Shown piece after piece: positions 1 to 6,154 of a stretch of DNA of 6,430 nt. The position numbers and the translations under genes are program-made. The notes under the pieces were generated by a model. The model saw nothing but the letters and a program-made list of their open reading frames with translations, searched no databases and had not been told where the DNA came from. This stretch comes from an uncultured Candidatus Melainabacteria bacterium. GTDB taxonomy: Bacteria; Cyanobacteriota; Vampirovibrionia; Gastranaerophilales; Gastranaerophilaceae. The stretch covers positions 1-6,430 of the forward strand of contig CALAFU010000152.1 in NCBI GenBank assembly GCA_937891325.1, in the 5' to 3' direction. Position 1 is the first letter of the stretch. Every line of letters starts with the position of its first letter.

Positions 1-27
1 AACAAGTTTAACGTTGTTATTCAGCAT
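1..27 (-). CDS. Start of a truncated minus-strand gene, possibly prepilin-like
   Basis: Read on the minus strand, an ATG at 27-25 opens nine codons (MLNNNVKLV) that run without a stop to the window edge. A strong Shine-Dalgarno-like TAGGAAGG lies at 43-36, eight bases before this ATG, which is the main reason to believe in a gene here. A second in-frame ATG at 51-49 would add MRSRKVCK but has no ribosome binding site. A short polar, lysine-containing N-terminus of this type often precedes the hydrophobic methylation helix (FTLAEVLITL type) of type IV pilin-like proteins, which are numerous in the suspected lineage. That identity is a guess, because nine residues cannot establish a family. The gene would be divergent from the LamB/YcsF gene. 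Confidence 0.35.
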
Positions 28-64
28 CTTACAAACCTTCCTACTGCGCATTAGGGTTGGTAAG

Positions 65-116
65 ATTCCGGATAACCACCTTTTATTTATTGTCTAATAA
101 TTTTACGTTCCGGAAT
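65..116. repeat. Inverted repeat ATTCCGG / CCGGAAT
   Basis: ATTCCGG at 65-71 is the exact reverse complement of CCGGAAT at 110-116, with 38 bases between. The right arm lies within the perfect palindrome TTCCGGAA (108-115). The GC-rich core stands out from very AT-rich surroundings. It could be an operator, part of a dispersed palindromic repeat, or chance. The arms are short, so a function is not established. Confidence 0.3.
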
Positions 117-184
117 GACACAAGAGTTTTGTTTATTATCAGAATGTTTTTATGCCCATCTATTATTAAAATATTGTAAAGGTA

Positions 185-212
185 TAGATTAAATTTCTTG
201 ATTATGTATAAT
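185..212 (+). promoter_or_regulatory. Candidate sigma-70-type promoter for the three-gene operon
   Basis: A perfect -10 hexamer TATAAT occurs at 207-212. A weak -35-like TAGATT at 185-190 is separated from it by 16 bases. Transcription would begin around 219-221, leaving a leader of about 16 bases before the ATG at 237. The AT-rich background makes a chance TATAAT possible. The placement just before the first gene, with a good ribosome binding site between, supports the call. Confidence 0.4.
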
Positions 213-236
213 ATTACTAAGATATAGAGGAAAATT

Positions 237-1031
237 ATGCAAGAAACTTTAGAAAGAAAACAAATTAAAAGTATCGATTTCAACTGCGATTTAGCTCAAA
301 GTTTCGGTATTTATAAAAATAACGCTGAATACGATATCCTAGACTATGTTAGCTCTGTTAACATCGCTTGCGGATTTCATGCCGGCGATCCATTAATCAT
401 CAAAAACGCTTTGTTAAAAGCTAAAGAAAAAAATATTGTAATCGGCGCTCACATCGGTTTTGACGATATTCAAGGCTTTGGTTACAGAGAAATGCAACTT
501 TCAGAAGAAGAAATTGAAGCTCTTGTAATCTACCAAGTTGGCGCAATCTCATCTTATGCAAAAACTTTAGGTCTTGAAATTGAACACGTAAGACCACATG
601 GCGCTATGTACAAACAATGTGCAACTGATTTTACTTTTGCTTGTGCGGTTGCAAACGCAATTAAAAAATGCTCTCCATGGCTTGTATACTACGGTGCAGC
701 AGGAGACGTAACTAAAAAAGTTGGCGAATACGTTGGAATTAAAATTGCTCAAGAATTGTTCTTAGACAAATCTTACAACTCAGACGGCACAATTGATTTT
801 GATGCAAAAGATAATTCAAACTTAGATTTCAATATCAACAGATTAAAACATTTACTTTCAACAAGTGAAATTAACAACAACTTAGACGGAAAAACTATTG
901 TAGAAGCTGATACAATCCACTTCTCTAACAAATATGAAAACTCTGTTGAAATAATTAAAACCGCAAAAACATTGATTACACCAGAACCTGTAAATTACAT
1001 CAAGGTTAAAAACTCAGGCTGGGCTGAATAA
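237..1031 (+). CDS. pxpA: LamB/YcsF family protein, divergent PxpA-like (5-oxoprolinase subunit A)
   Basis: The 264-residue protein matches the LamB/YcsF family, whose characterised members (PxpA) work with PxpB and PxpC in the ATP-dependent cleavage of 5-oxoproline to glutamate in the cytoplasm. Visible family motifs are the opening IDFNCDL (13-19), VSSVNIACGFHAGDP (38-52), GAH (70-72), QGFG (79-82), the YQVGAI segment (99-104), VRPHGAMY (118-125) and the DKSYNSDGT segment (177-185). The start is supported by AGAGG at 226-230, six bases before the ATG, and gives about ten extra residues compared with E. coli PxpA. Several usual motifs are changed. DLGEG becomes DLAQS, GAHPS becomes GAHIG, the PRS segment after DGT is missing, and the late HGD (after ADTI) is replaced by non-matching residues. 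No pxpB or pxpC follows; the next gene, 36 bases on, is the YvcK-like one. Family membership is firm. Whether it still acts on 5-oxoproline is uncertain. Confidence 0.85.
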   Translation: MQETLERKQIKSIDFNCDLAQSFGIYKNNAEYDILDYVSSVNIACGFHAGDPLIIKNALLKAKEKNIVIGAHIGFDDIQGFGYREMQLSEEEIEALVIYQVGAISSYAKTLGLEIEHVRPHGAMYKQCATDFTFACAVANAIKKCSPWLVYYGAAGDVTKKVGEYVGIKIAQELFLDKSYNSDGTIDFDAKDNSNLDFNINRLKHLLSTSEINNNLDGKTIVEADTIHFSNKYENSVEIIKTAKTLITPEPVNYIKVKNSGWAE

Positions 1032-1067
1032 TTTAAAATAAACACGTAATAGAAGGCAATAAGGAAT

Positions 1068-2381
1068 ATGAATAATAATTTTAAAGACACATTTAAGGAT
1101 AAAATGAAAGAAGCTGGCTGGTTATTACCAGGGTTAGAAGTAAAAAGATGGTTCGCTTTAATCTTTTTAGGCTCACTATTAATCACTATTGGTTTAATGA
1201 TTTTCTTCAACCTAAGACCTGTTTACTTCATCATGGAATTTATTAGAAAAATCGCTCTTGTAGTTCCAACAGACATTTTGGCTGTCGTAATCACAATTGC
1301 AGGTGCATTATTATTCTTTAAAGGTTGGCAAAAAACTAATATTTCAATGTTAGACTCTCATAACGGTAGAGAAAAAGAAACTCTATTAGAAAACTTATAC
1401 AGAAGAAGAAAATTAAACCGAGGACCTAAAATCGTTGCTATCGGTGGCGGTACAGGTTTATCAATGTTATTAAAAGGTATTAAAAGAATTACAAATAATA
1501 TCACTGCTGTTGTAACTGTTGGTGATGACGGCGGTTCATCTGGTAGATTACGTGAAGAAATGGGCGTTTTACCTCCTGGAGATATCAGAAACTGTATCGC
1601 AGCTTTAGCTGATAACGAAGATTTAATCACAAAATTATTCCAATACCGTTTCAACACAGGTGAAGGCTTAAAAGGTCACAGTTTTGGTAACTTATTCTTA
1701 ACTGCTCTTTGCTCTATCACAGGTGATATGGTTAGAGCCGTAAAAGAATCTTCAAACGTACTATCAATCAGAGGTAGAGTTTTACCTTCTACATTAGATA
1801 ACATGAAACTTGCAGCTGAATACGAAGACGGAACAATTGTTCACGGTGAATCTGCAATTCCAGAAGAACATAAAAAAATTAAACGTTTATTCACAGAACC
1901 TGAACACTGTAAGGCTTTAGAAGATGTTATTGAAGCAATTAAAGATGCTGATTTAATCATTCTTGGTCCTGGAAGTTTATACACGAGTGTTATTCCAAAT
2001 TTATTAATCAAAGAAATTTCAGAAGAAGTTATAAAATCAAACGCTAAGAAAATCTATGTTTGCAACATTATGACTCAACCAGGAGAAACTGATAACTACG
2101 CGGTTTCTGACCATATCAACGCACTTTACAAACACGCAGGTAGCAACAAACTTATTGATGCAGTTTTAGTAAACAATGTTTTACCTAAAAATATGGCTGA
2201 CAAATATGAAAAATGCGGTCAAATGCCTGTTGTTTTAGATAGATACAATGTTCATGTTGATATTGTTGAAAAGAAACTTATTGAAGAAAGCAAGGAAGGT
2301 CTTGTAAGACACAGTTCTAACCGTGTTGCAAGAGCAATTTATTATTGGTTTAGAAAATCATCAAAGAAAAACAACAAATAA
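1068..2381 (+). CDS. yvcK: YvcK/CofD-like (UPF0052) protein with an N-terminal membrane anchor
   Basis: The 437-residue protein has two predicted membrane helices, at about 29-48 and 62-85, followed by a basic linker and a complete YvcK/CofD-like Rossmann domain from about residue 120. Clear motifs are VAIGGGTG (123-130), TVGDDGGSSGRLR (150-162), PPGDIRN (169-175), HSFGNL (204-209), LGPGSLYTS (299-307) and CNIMTQPGET (332-341). In Bacillus and Mycobacterium, YvcK (GlmR, CuvA) binds UDP-sugars and helps direct carbon into cell-wall precursors. Those proteins are near 320 residues and lack the membrane part, whereas cyanobacterial relatives are longer and anchored. The catalytic domain should face the cytoplasm. 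The start has AAGGA at 1061-1065, only two bases from the ATG, and AGAAGG at 1051-1056, eleven bases away. It sits 36 bases after the LamB/YcsF gene and 16 before the next gene, consistent with one operon. CofD itself (F420 synthesis) is unlikely, because the motifs are of the YvcK type. Confidence 0.93.
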   Translation: MNNNFKDTFKDKMKEAGWLLPGLEVKRWFALIFLGSLLITIGLMIFFNLRPVYFIMEFIRKIALVVPTDILAVVITIAGALLFFKGWQKTNISMLDSHNGREKETLLENLYRRRKLNRGPKIVAIGGGTGLSMLLKGIKRITNNITAVVTVGDDGGSSGRLREEMGVLPPGDIRNCIAALADNEDLITKLFQYRFNTGEGLKGHSFGNLFLTALCSITGDMVRAVKESSNVLSIRGRVLPSTLDNMKLAAEYEDGTIVHGESAIPEEHKKIKRLFTEPEHCKALEDVIEAIKDADLIILGPGSLYTSVIPNLLIKEISEEVIKSNAKKIYVCNIMTQPGETDNYAVSDHINALYKHAGSNKLIDAVLVNNVLPKNMADKYEKCGQMPVVLDRYNVHVDIVEKKLIEESKEGLVRHSSNRVARAIYYWFRKSSKKNNK

Positions 2382-2397
2382 GAAGTAGGAGTAAAAC

Positions 2398-3306
2398 ATG
2401 TTTAAATTAGCGAAAAAATTTGTAGACACGTCTCTTTATAGTATGAAAGCAACTCAAGCCTGCTTGATATTTATTTCGTTAATGACAATGATTTACTTCA
2501 TTTTGAATTTGATGAATGTTCCAATGCCTGATGCTATAAAAAGTATTTTTGATGTAATTTATAACTTCCAAAGCGCTCTTTATAAACCCGAATTAGCACT
2601 AATTCCTGTTGATTTTACTTTTATGACATTTGCTATTGAAATGTTACTTATTGCAGGTTTATTGGTTTATTCTCAATCATTTTTGATTGAATTTGAAGAA
2701 CATCTTAATAAGGTTATAAAAGACGACAACAGACGCTATGAAGAAAAATTTAATAAGAATTTAGCTCAAGATGCTAAAAGAATCGAAAATCAAAATAACA
2801 ATTTTGCAATTTTATTCAATATCAAATTAGAACAAACTTCTAAAATGATTTATGACCAACAAAAGAAAGTTGATTTACCTGTAAAAAAACAAGAAACATT
2901 AAACCGTCTAAGAAGTTTGATTGTAGGCACTTTCGGAGTTTACGTAGAACAAATTCCTTCAGGTTCTCTTGTATTTTTCAATGACGTAAATCAATGCAAC
3001 AAACTTTTTGATTTGGTTCTAGATTTTCAAAACAAAGTTAGAGCAGAATTTCAAGCATACAATATACATGTCGATATTCTTACTGCTGTTTGTATTGCTG
3101 GAAAACACGACAGAAAAGACTCTTACGTTCCAAAATTAGAAAAATTATTGAGTCTTGCTATGCCAAATAAAATAATGGCATTGAATGAATTCAAAGCAAA
3201 GTATGCAACCTTAAAAGACAAAACTTACGAGTTCACAGATTTAGGCACTTATGCCTTAGGTGAAAACTTTATTGACGTTCTTTCTATAAATAAAAAAGGT
3301 TATTAA
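2398..3306 (+). CDS. Two-helix membrane protein with a degenerate class III nucleotide cyclase-like domain
   Basis: The 302-residue product has hydrophobic helices at about 20-40 and 73-97, then a charged, probably coiled-coil stretch (98-133). The remainder (135-297) follows the order of a class III adenylate/guanylate cyclase domain. It has a first strand, NFAILFNI (135-142), where LFADI is usual, and EQIPSGSLVFF (184-194), where a cyclase has K-x-IGD-x-x-MAVF. The helix NKLFDLVLDFQNKV (201-214) follows, then NIHVDILTAVCIAG (222-235), matching the IRIGIHTG strand. The usual ending is seen in AMPNKIMALNEF (254-265) and YEFTDLGTYALGE (277-289). Both metal-binding aspartates are absent (Asn141 in the first strand, Ser-Gly-Ser at 188-190), so it probably makes no cyclic nucleotide and may bind a ligand or a partner. 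TAGGAG at 2386-2391, six bases before the ATG, supports the start. It follows the YvcK-like gene by 16 bases. The fold call rests on reading the pattern by eye; the function is unknown. Confidence 0.65.
   Translation: MFKLAKKFVDTSLYSMKATQACLIFISLMTMIYFILNLMNVPMPDAIKSIFDVIYNFQSALYKPELALIPVDFTFMTFAIEMLLIAGLLVYSQSFLIEFEEHLNKVIKDDNRRYEEKFNKNLAQDAKRIENQNNNFAILFNIKLEQTSKMIYDQQKKVDLPVKKQETLNRLRSLIVGTFGVYVEQIPSGSLVFFNDVNQCNKLFDLVLDFQNKVRAEFQAYNIHVDILTAVCIAGKHDRKDSYVPKLEKLLSLAMPNKIMALNEFKAKYATLKDKTYEFTDLGTYALGENFIDVLSINKKGY
3303..3306. other. Overlapping stop codons of convergent genes
   Basis: The plus-strand gene ends with TAA at 3304-3306. The minus-strand gene ends with TAA read from 3305 to 3303. 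The palindrome TTAA is therefore shared and no intergenic space separates the two clusters. Any terminator for either transcript must lie inside the opposing gene. Confidence 0.9.
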
Positions 3307-5120
3307 TCCTCTATTGGTTGTGCACCAATTGTAAGCGTTGCATCAAGTTCAATTGTGTAGCGAATAATTGCATGCGAAATTAATAACAAATATGGATTAA
3401 CGTCGTTTACGTTCGATAAATTAACCTTTGCTTTTGGAATATCTGTATCTATTTGTTCTTGCGGTGATTGCTTTTTAAAATCAATTACAGATTGCATTGA
3501 ATACTGCTTACTTTCGTTTTGCAACTTTTTCAATAATTTTTCTTTTGGAAATTTTTCTGAACAAGTAATTGAAATATCAACAGAATTGCCTGTAACAAGG
3601 CTTACAACAGCGTTTACATTGCCGTAATTTACAGTTGTTATCATAATTTTGATAAAGGTATCAAATTGTTTTTCTTCTTTTTCTTGTTCAATTTCAAGGT
3701 CGAACCCAACACCTTCTTGCAATGGAAGCCACGGCAAATAAAGCAACATCAAGTTTTTAAGAGTTTGTGTTGCATCATTTTGAGAAGTGGCTGAAACGCT
3801 TGCATTAATGATGTTTATTGTATCTTGCAACGGCGTAATATCACCCATACCTTTTGAAGTAGCCAATGACATCATTGTAACCATTTTGTTCATTGCTAAC
3901 TTGCTATTATGTTGCAAAAGGTTTGAAACTTTTGATAGATTTACGTTTGAGTCAAGTTGAGAAGCTAATTTTTGTTTAAATGCGGTCAACTCTTCAGCTG
4001 TCATACCTTGAGTTTTTTGATTTGTCTGCATTTCGTCAACAGCTTCGCTGTCCTGCATAATTTGTTCGCGCAAAATATTCGGATTATTTCTTATGTTATT
4101 TCTAACTTGATTATGCAATTGATTGTGCGGATTGTGTAAATTTGCATTTCTTAAGTTATTAGCTCTATCATTAAGTCGTGACGAATCCGGCAAGGTATTT
4201 TTCATTCTATCTTGAATCATATCTTGTCGTCTGTTCATCATATCTTCAGAATTTTTAATTTGATCCTCAAACTCGCCCTTTGGTGGAAGTGGTTGATTTG
4301 GTTTGTTATCTGTAGGAGGATGTGGTTTTAAACCTCCATTATCTGGACGGTTAGGAAAATGTGGCAAATTTGGCTGATTAGGTTTTTCACCATGTTCAGG
4401 GTGGTTTGGAACATGCGGTAAGTTTGGTTGATGATTTGGCAAACTTGGCTGTTGCGGTTGGTTTGGCAAACTCGGTGGGTTTGGTTTTTGTCCGCCTTGT
4501 TCTGGACGATTTGGAACTTGTGGAAAGTTCGGTTGATTTGGTTGTGGCAACGGATTTGGACGATTTGGTTGGTTTGGTACGTTTGGCAAATTAGGTTGAT
4601 GATTTGGTAAATTTGGCTGATTAGGTTGGTTCGGCTGAGGTGTAGCATCAGGTCGAACAGGTTGTTTGCCAATTAAATCAGATAAATCTGGTAATTTTGC
4701 AGTCGGAAAGTTTCGTTGTGGTGGTTGTGGCAACTGTGGTTGCTGTTGTTGAGGGGTTTGTTGTTGATTTTGCGAATTTTGAGACTGTTGTGGTAATTGA
4801 GGGTTTTGAGGTTGTTGTGTTTGAGGAGTTTTTCCCTCATTTTGCACCAAAACAAGCAACTCTACCATGCTTTTTGGCAAGTTTAAAACCTCTTTTATGT
4901 AAACAGCTCTGTCAATACTCGCAAGGTTATTCATTCTCAACTGTTGCGGATTTACAAAATTACGTTGAACATTGTTAATAATATTTTTGTGCGTTTGTTG
5001 TATTAAATCTTTGGCAACACTATTCTTTGGCGCAGACTCTGTATTAATTTGTGCACTTGCACTCTTAAGATTCGCCATTTTTTGATTTAATTTAAGTTTT
5101 AACCAATTAACATTGTCCAT
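3303..5120 (-). CDS. Pro/Asn/Gln-rich repeat protein with a FliK-like C-terminal domain
   Basis: The 605-residue protein has no signal peptide or membrane helix. Residues 1-95 are polar with short helices. Residues 97-282 are almost entirely Pro, Asn and Gln, first Q-rich (97-136), then PNQPNLP-type repeats (157-282). Residues 283-375 are charged and Asn/Arg-rich. From about 376 a folded part begins: a helical region, then LMLLYLPWLPLQ (457-468) and alternating strands including FIKIMITTVNYGNVNAVVSL (489-508) and SVDISITC (513-520). A strand after PLP/PLQ, then LG- or YG-type V-x-V strands and a helix, is the pattern of the FliK hook-length-control C-terminal domain, which also often follows a long disordered linker. 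That match is by eye only, and no other flagellar gene is present. The start ATG has no clear ribosome binding site and lies 37 bases after the acetyltransferase gene. A later start at Met15 also lacks one. The role is unknown; a FliK-like or scaffold protein is the best guess. Confidence 0.75.
   Translation of the reverse strand: MDNVNWLKLKLNQKMANLKSASAQINTESAPKNSVAKDLIQQTHKNIINNVQRNFVNPQQLRMNNLASIDRAVYIKEVLNLPKSMVELLVLVQNEGKTPQTQQPQNPQLPQQSQNSQNQQQTPQQQQPQLPQPPQRNFPTAKLPDLSDLIGKQPVRPDATPQPNQPNQPNLPNHQPNLPNVPNQPNRPNPLPQPNQPNFPQVPNRPEQGGQKPNPPSLPNQPQQPSLPNHQPNLPHVPNHPEHGEKPNQPNLPHFPNRPDNGGLKPHPPTDNKPNQPLPPKGEFEDQIKNSEDMMNRRQDMIQDRMKNTLPDSSRLNDRANNLRNANLHNPHNQLHNQVRNNIRNNPNILREQIMQDSEAVDEMQTNQKTQGMTAEELTAFKQKLASQLDSNVNLSKVSNLLQHNSKLAMNKMVTMMSLATSKGMGDITPLQDTINIINASVSATSQNDATQTLKNLMLLYLPWLPLQEGVGFDLEIEQEKEEKQFDTFIKIMITTVNYGNVNAVVSLVTGNSVDISITCSEKFPKEKLLKKLQNESKQYSMQSVIDFKKQSPQEQIDTDIPKAKVNLSNVNDVNPYLLLISHAIIRYTIELDATLTIGAQPIED
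3313..3329. other. Small hairpin at the convergent gene junction
   Basis: ATTGGT (3313-3318) and ACCAAT (3324-3329) form a perfect six-base-pair stem around a five-base loop. It lies just past the plus-strand stop and inside the last codons of the minus-strand gene. On the plus strand no T-run follows. On the minus strand a T6 run occurs about fifteen bases later (3297-3292). It is therefore not a textbook terminator, though it could weakly end transcription. The amino acids it encodes could explain it equally well. Confidence 0.25.
4275..4832 (-). repeat. Coding low-complexity repeat region (Pro/Asn/Gln)
   Basis: This stretch encodes residues 97-282 of the 605-residue protein. Inside it an 18-19-residue unit of the form N-[FL]-P-x-[VF]-P-N-[RH]-P-[ED]-x-G, ending K-P-x-x-P, occurs three times, at residues 198-216 (bases 4529-4473), 233-250 (4424-4371) and 251-269 (4370-4314). 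The last two copies are directly adjacent. A second shared segment, LPNHQPNLP, occurs at residues 171-179 and 227-235. The plus strand here is rich in TTTGG and GTTTGG words. Such a region is prone to length change by slippage or recombination. Confidence 0.85.
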
Positions 5121-5157
5121 ATTAATTACTATGCCATTGTTTAGCTGTTTTCAAACA

Positions 5158-6144
5158 CTAAGCGATAGGTAAATATGATTGTGGGTAACTGTAATCTTCT
5201 TTAAAACCTATGTGTCTGTACATTTTCAAGGCTGGAATATTATTTGTTTCAGCTGAAACATTCACCTCTGTAAAATCTCTTTCGCCTGAATGTGCTTTAT
5301 TCAAAATATGTTCTACTGATTTTTTAATTAAATGTTTTGCTAAACCTTTTCCTTGGTGGTCTTTTTTAATTGAAACAAGCGGAATATTTGCAATTCTGCC
5401 ACCTGTAATGTTTGTAAAGCAGAAACCGCAAGGTCTTCCATTGTGTAAAAGAACACTTGTTGATTCAGGTAAAAATTCACCGTAAACACCGTTTACGATT
5501 TTGTCTAAAATGTCGTTTGTACCTTCTTTTGACAAATATCTTGGGTCAAACAATCCATCAGAAGCTGTTTTGAAACCTTCGTGAATAACGTCAACTGCTG
5601 CATCAAAGTATAAATCGTCCCAAGTTACAACCTTGTAGCTTTCGTCTTGAGGTTCATTTGATACACTTCTAAGAATTTCTTCTGAATTTTTGTTATCCAT
5701 CATAAATCTAAGAACTGCAAGACCTACAAATTTGAAACCATAGTGTGCAATATCACTTGTGAATGAAGATTGAACGCCTAACAATGGGTAGCAAACTACC
5801 TTTTCTTTTCTTTCGGCTTCTGTTTCTTTCATAAATCTTTCCATCAACAATCTGCGTTTTGTTGTCAAATCTTCGTTACCCAAACAGTGAATAACGTTCA
5901 ATTCGATTGACTCAGAAATTGCTGTTGTATAAACTAAAAACGCTGTCGGAATATGATTTTCCAATAGAACAATACATTTCACATATTCTTTATCAACCGC
6001 ATCTACAAAATCATCGTATTCTAATGGATCAAGTTCAAACATGTAGTCTGTTCTTGCCACTGAACGAAAATCATTATAAACTCCGCCAAAGATTTTATAA
6101 AGATTTGAATTTAGTATCTCGGTTTGATAATTAGCGTTTTCCAT
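5158..6144 (-). CDS. GNAT-family N-acetyltransferase with a second, degenerate GNAT-like half
   Basis: The 328-residue cytoplasmic protein appears to hold two GNAT folds. The C-terminal half (about 170-328) is canonical. The strand RIANIPLVSI (250-259) leads into the acetyl-CoA loop HQGKGLA (263-269, fitting Q/R-x-x-G-x-G/A), then helix HLIKKSVEHI (271-280), strand VNVSAETNNIPALKMYR (294-310) and HIGFKEDYSYP (311-321). The N-terminal half (about 37-150) has a similar shape, ending GFKFVGLAVLRFMMD (136-150), but no acetyl-CoA loop is visible, so it is probably structural or substrate binding. The acyl acceptor cannot be read from the sequence. AAAGGA at 6156-6151, six bases before the ATG, supports the start and overlaps the stop of the upstream ribA gene. 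The ten-base gap implies co-transcription with ribA. The following repeat protein starts 37 bases after its stop. Confidence 0.85.
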   Translation of the reverse strand: MENANYQTEILNSNLYKIFGGVYNDFRSVARTDYMFELDPLEYDDFVDAVDKEYVKCIVLLENHIPTAFLVYTTAISESIELNVIHCLGNEDLTTKRRLLMERFMKETEAERKEKVVCYPLLGVQSSFTSDIAHYGFKFVGLAVLRFMMDNKNSEEILRSVSNEPQDESYKVVTWDDLYFDAAVDVIHEGFKTASDGLFDPRYLSKEGTNDILDKIVNGVYGEFLPESTSVLLHNGRPCGFCFTNITGGRIANIPLVSIKKDHQGKGLAKHLIKKSVEHILNKAHSGERDFTEVNVSAETNNIPALKMYRHIGFKEDYSYPQSYLPIA

Positions 6145-6154
6145 AGTTTTTCCT

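Larger units (their letters stand above)
28..236. other. Intergenic region between divergent genes
   Basis: No convincing gene lies in this roughly 200-base AT-rich stretch. A 66-codon minus-strand frame overlapping it is almost entirely Ile/Leu/Lys from AT-rich DNA, runs into the LamB/YcsF coding sequence and has no clear ribosome binding site. The region holds an inverted repeat built on TTCCGGAA (65-116) and a plus-strand promoter candidate (185-212). A weak minus-strand -10-like GATAAT (140-135) could serve the gene leaving at base 1, but no convincing -35 goes with it. No known riboswitch or structured RNA was recognised. Confidence 0.5.

Noticed and set aside
54..90. Terminator-like GGTTGGT...ACCACC stem followed by TTTTATTTATT on the plus strand
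   Set aside because: The stem has a mismatch and a 13-base loop, and the neighbouring gene to the left seems to run on the minus strand, so no plus-strand transcript needs ending here.
83..283. A 66-codon minus-strand frame of mostly Ile, Leu and Lys
   Set aside because: It overlaps the start of the LamB/YcsF gene, has no clear ribosome binding site, and has the composition expected from translating AT-rich intergenic DNA. The apparent membrane helix is not good evidence of a gene.
2788..3288. GGDEF or other cyclic di-nucleotide domain in the 302-residue membrane protein
   Set aside because: No GGDEF/GGEEF-like motif is present, and the C-terminal PNKIM...YEFTDLG pattern fits the class III cyclase family better.
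4275..4832. CRISPR array or intergenic tandem repeat
   Set aside because: The repeats are in frame, irregularly spaced and encode a continuous open protein. There are no unique spacers of constant length.
4328..4978. Several frames of 60-114 codons on both strands within the repeat region
   Set aside because: They are shadows of the Pro/Asn/Gln-rich gene. The repetitive coding strand lacks stops in other frames and gives Val/Leu/Trp- or Gln/Ile-rich nonsense proteins.
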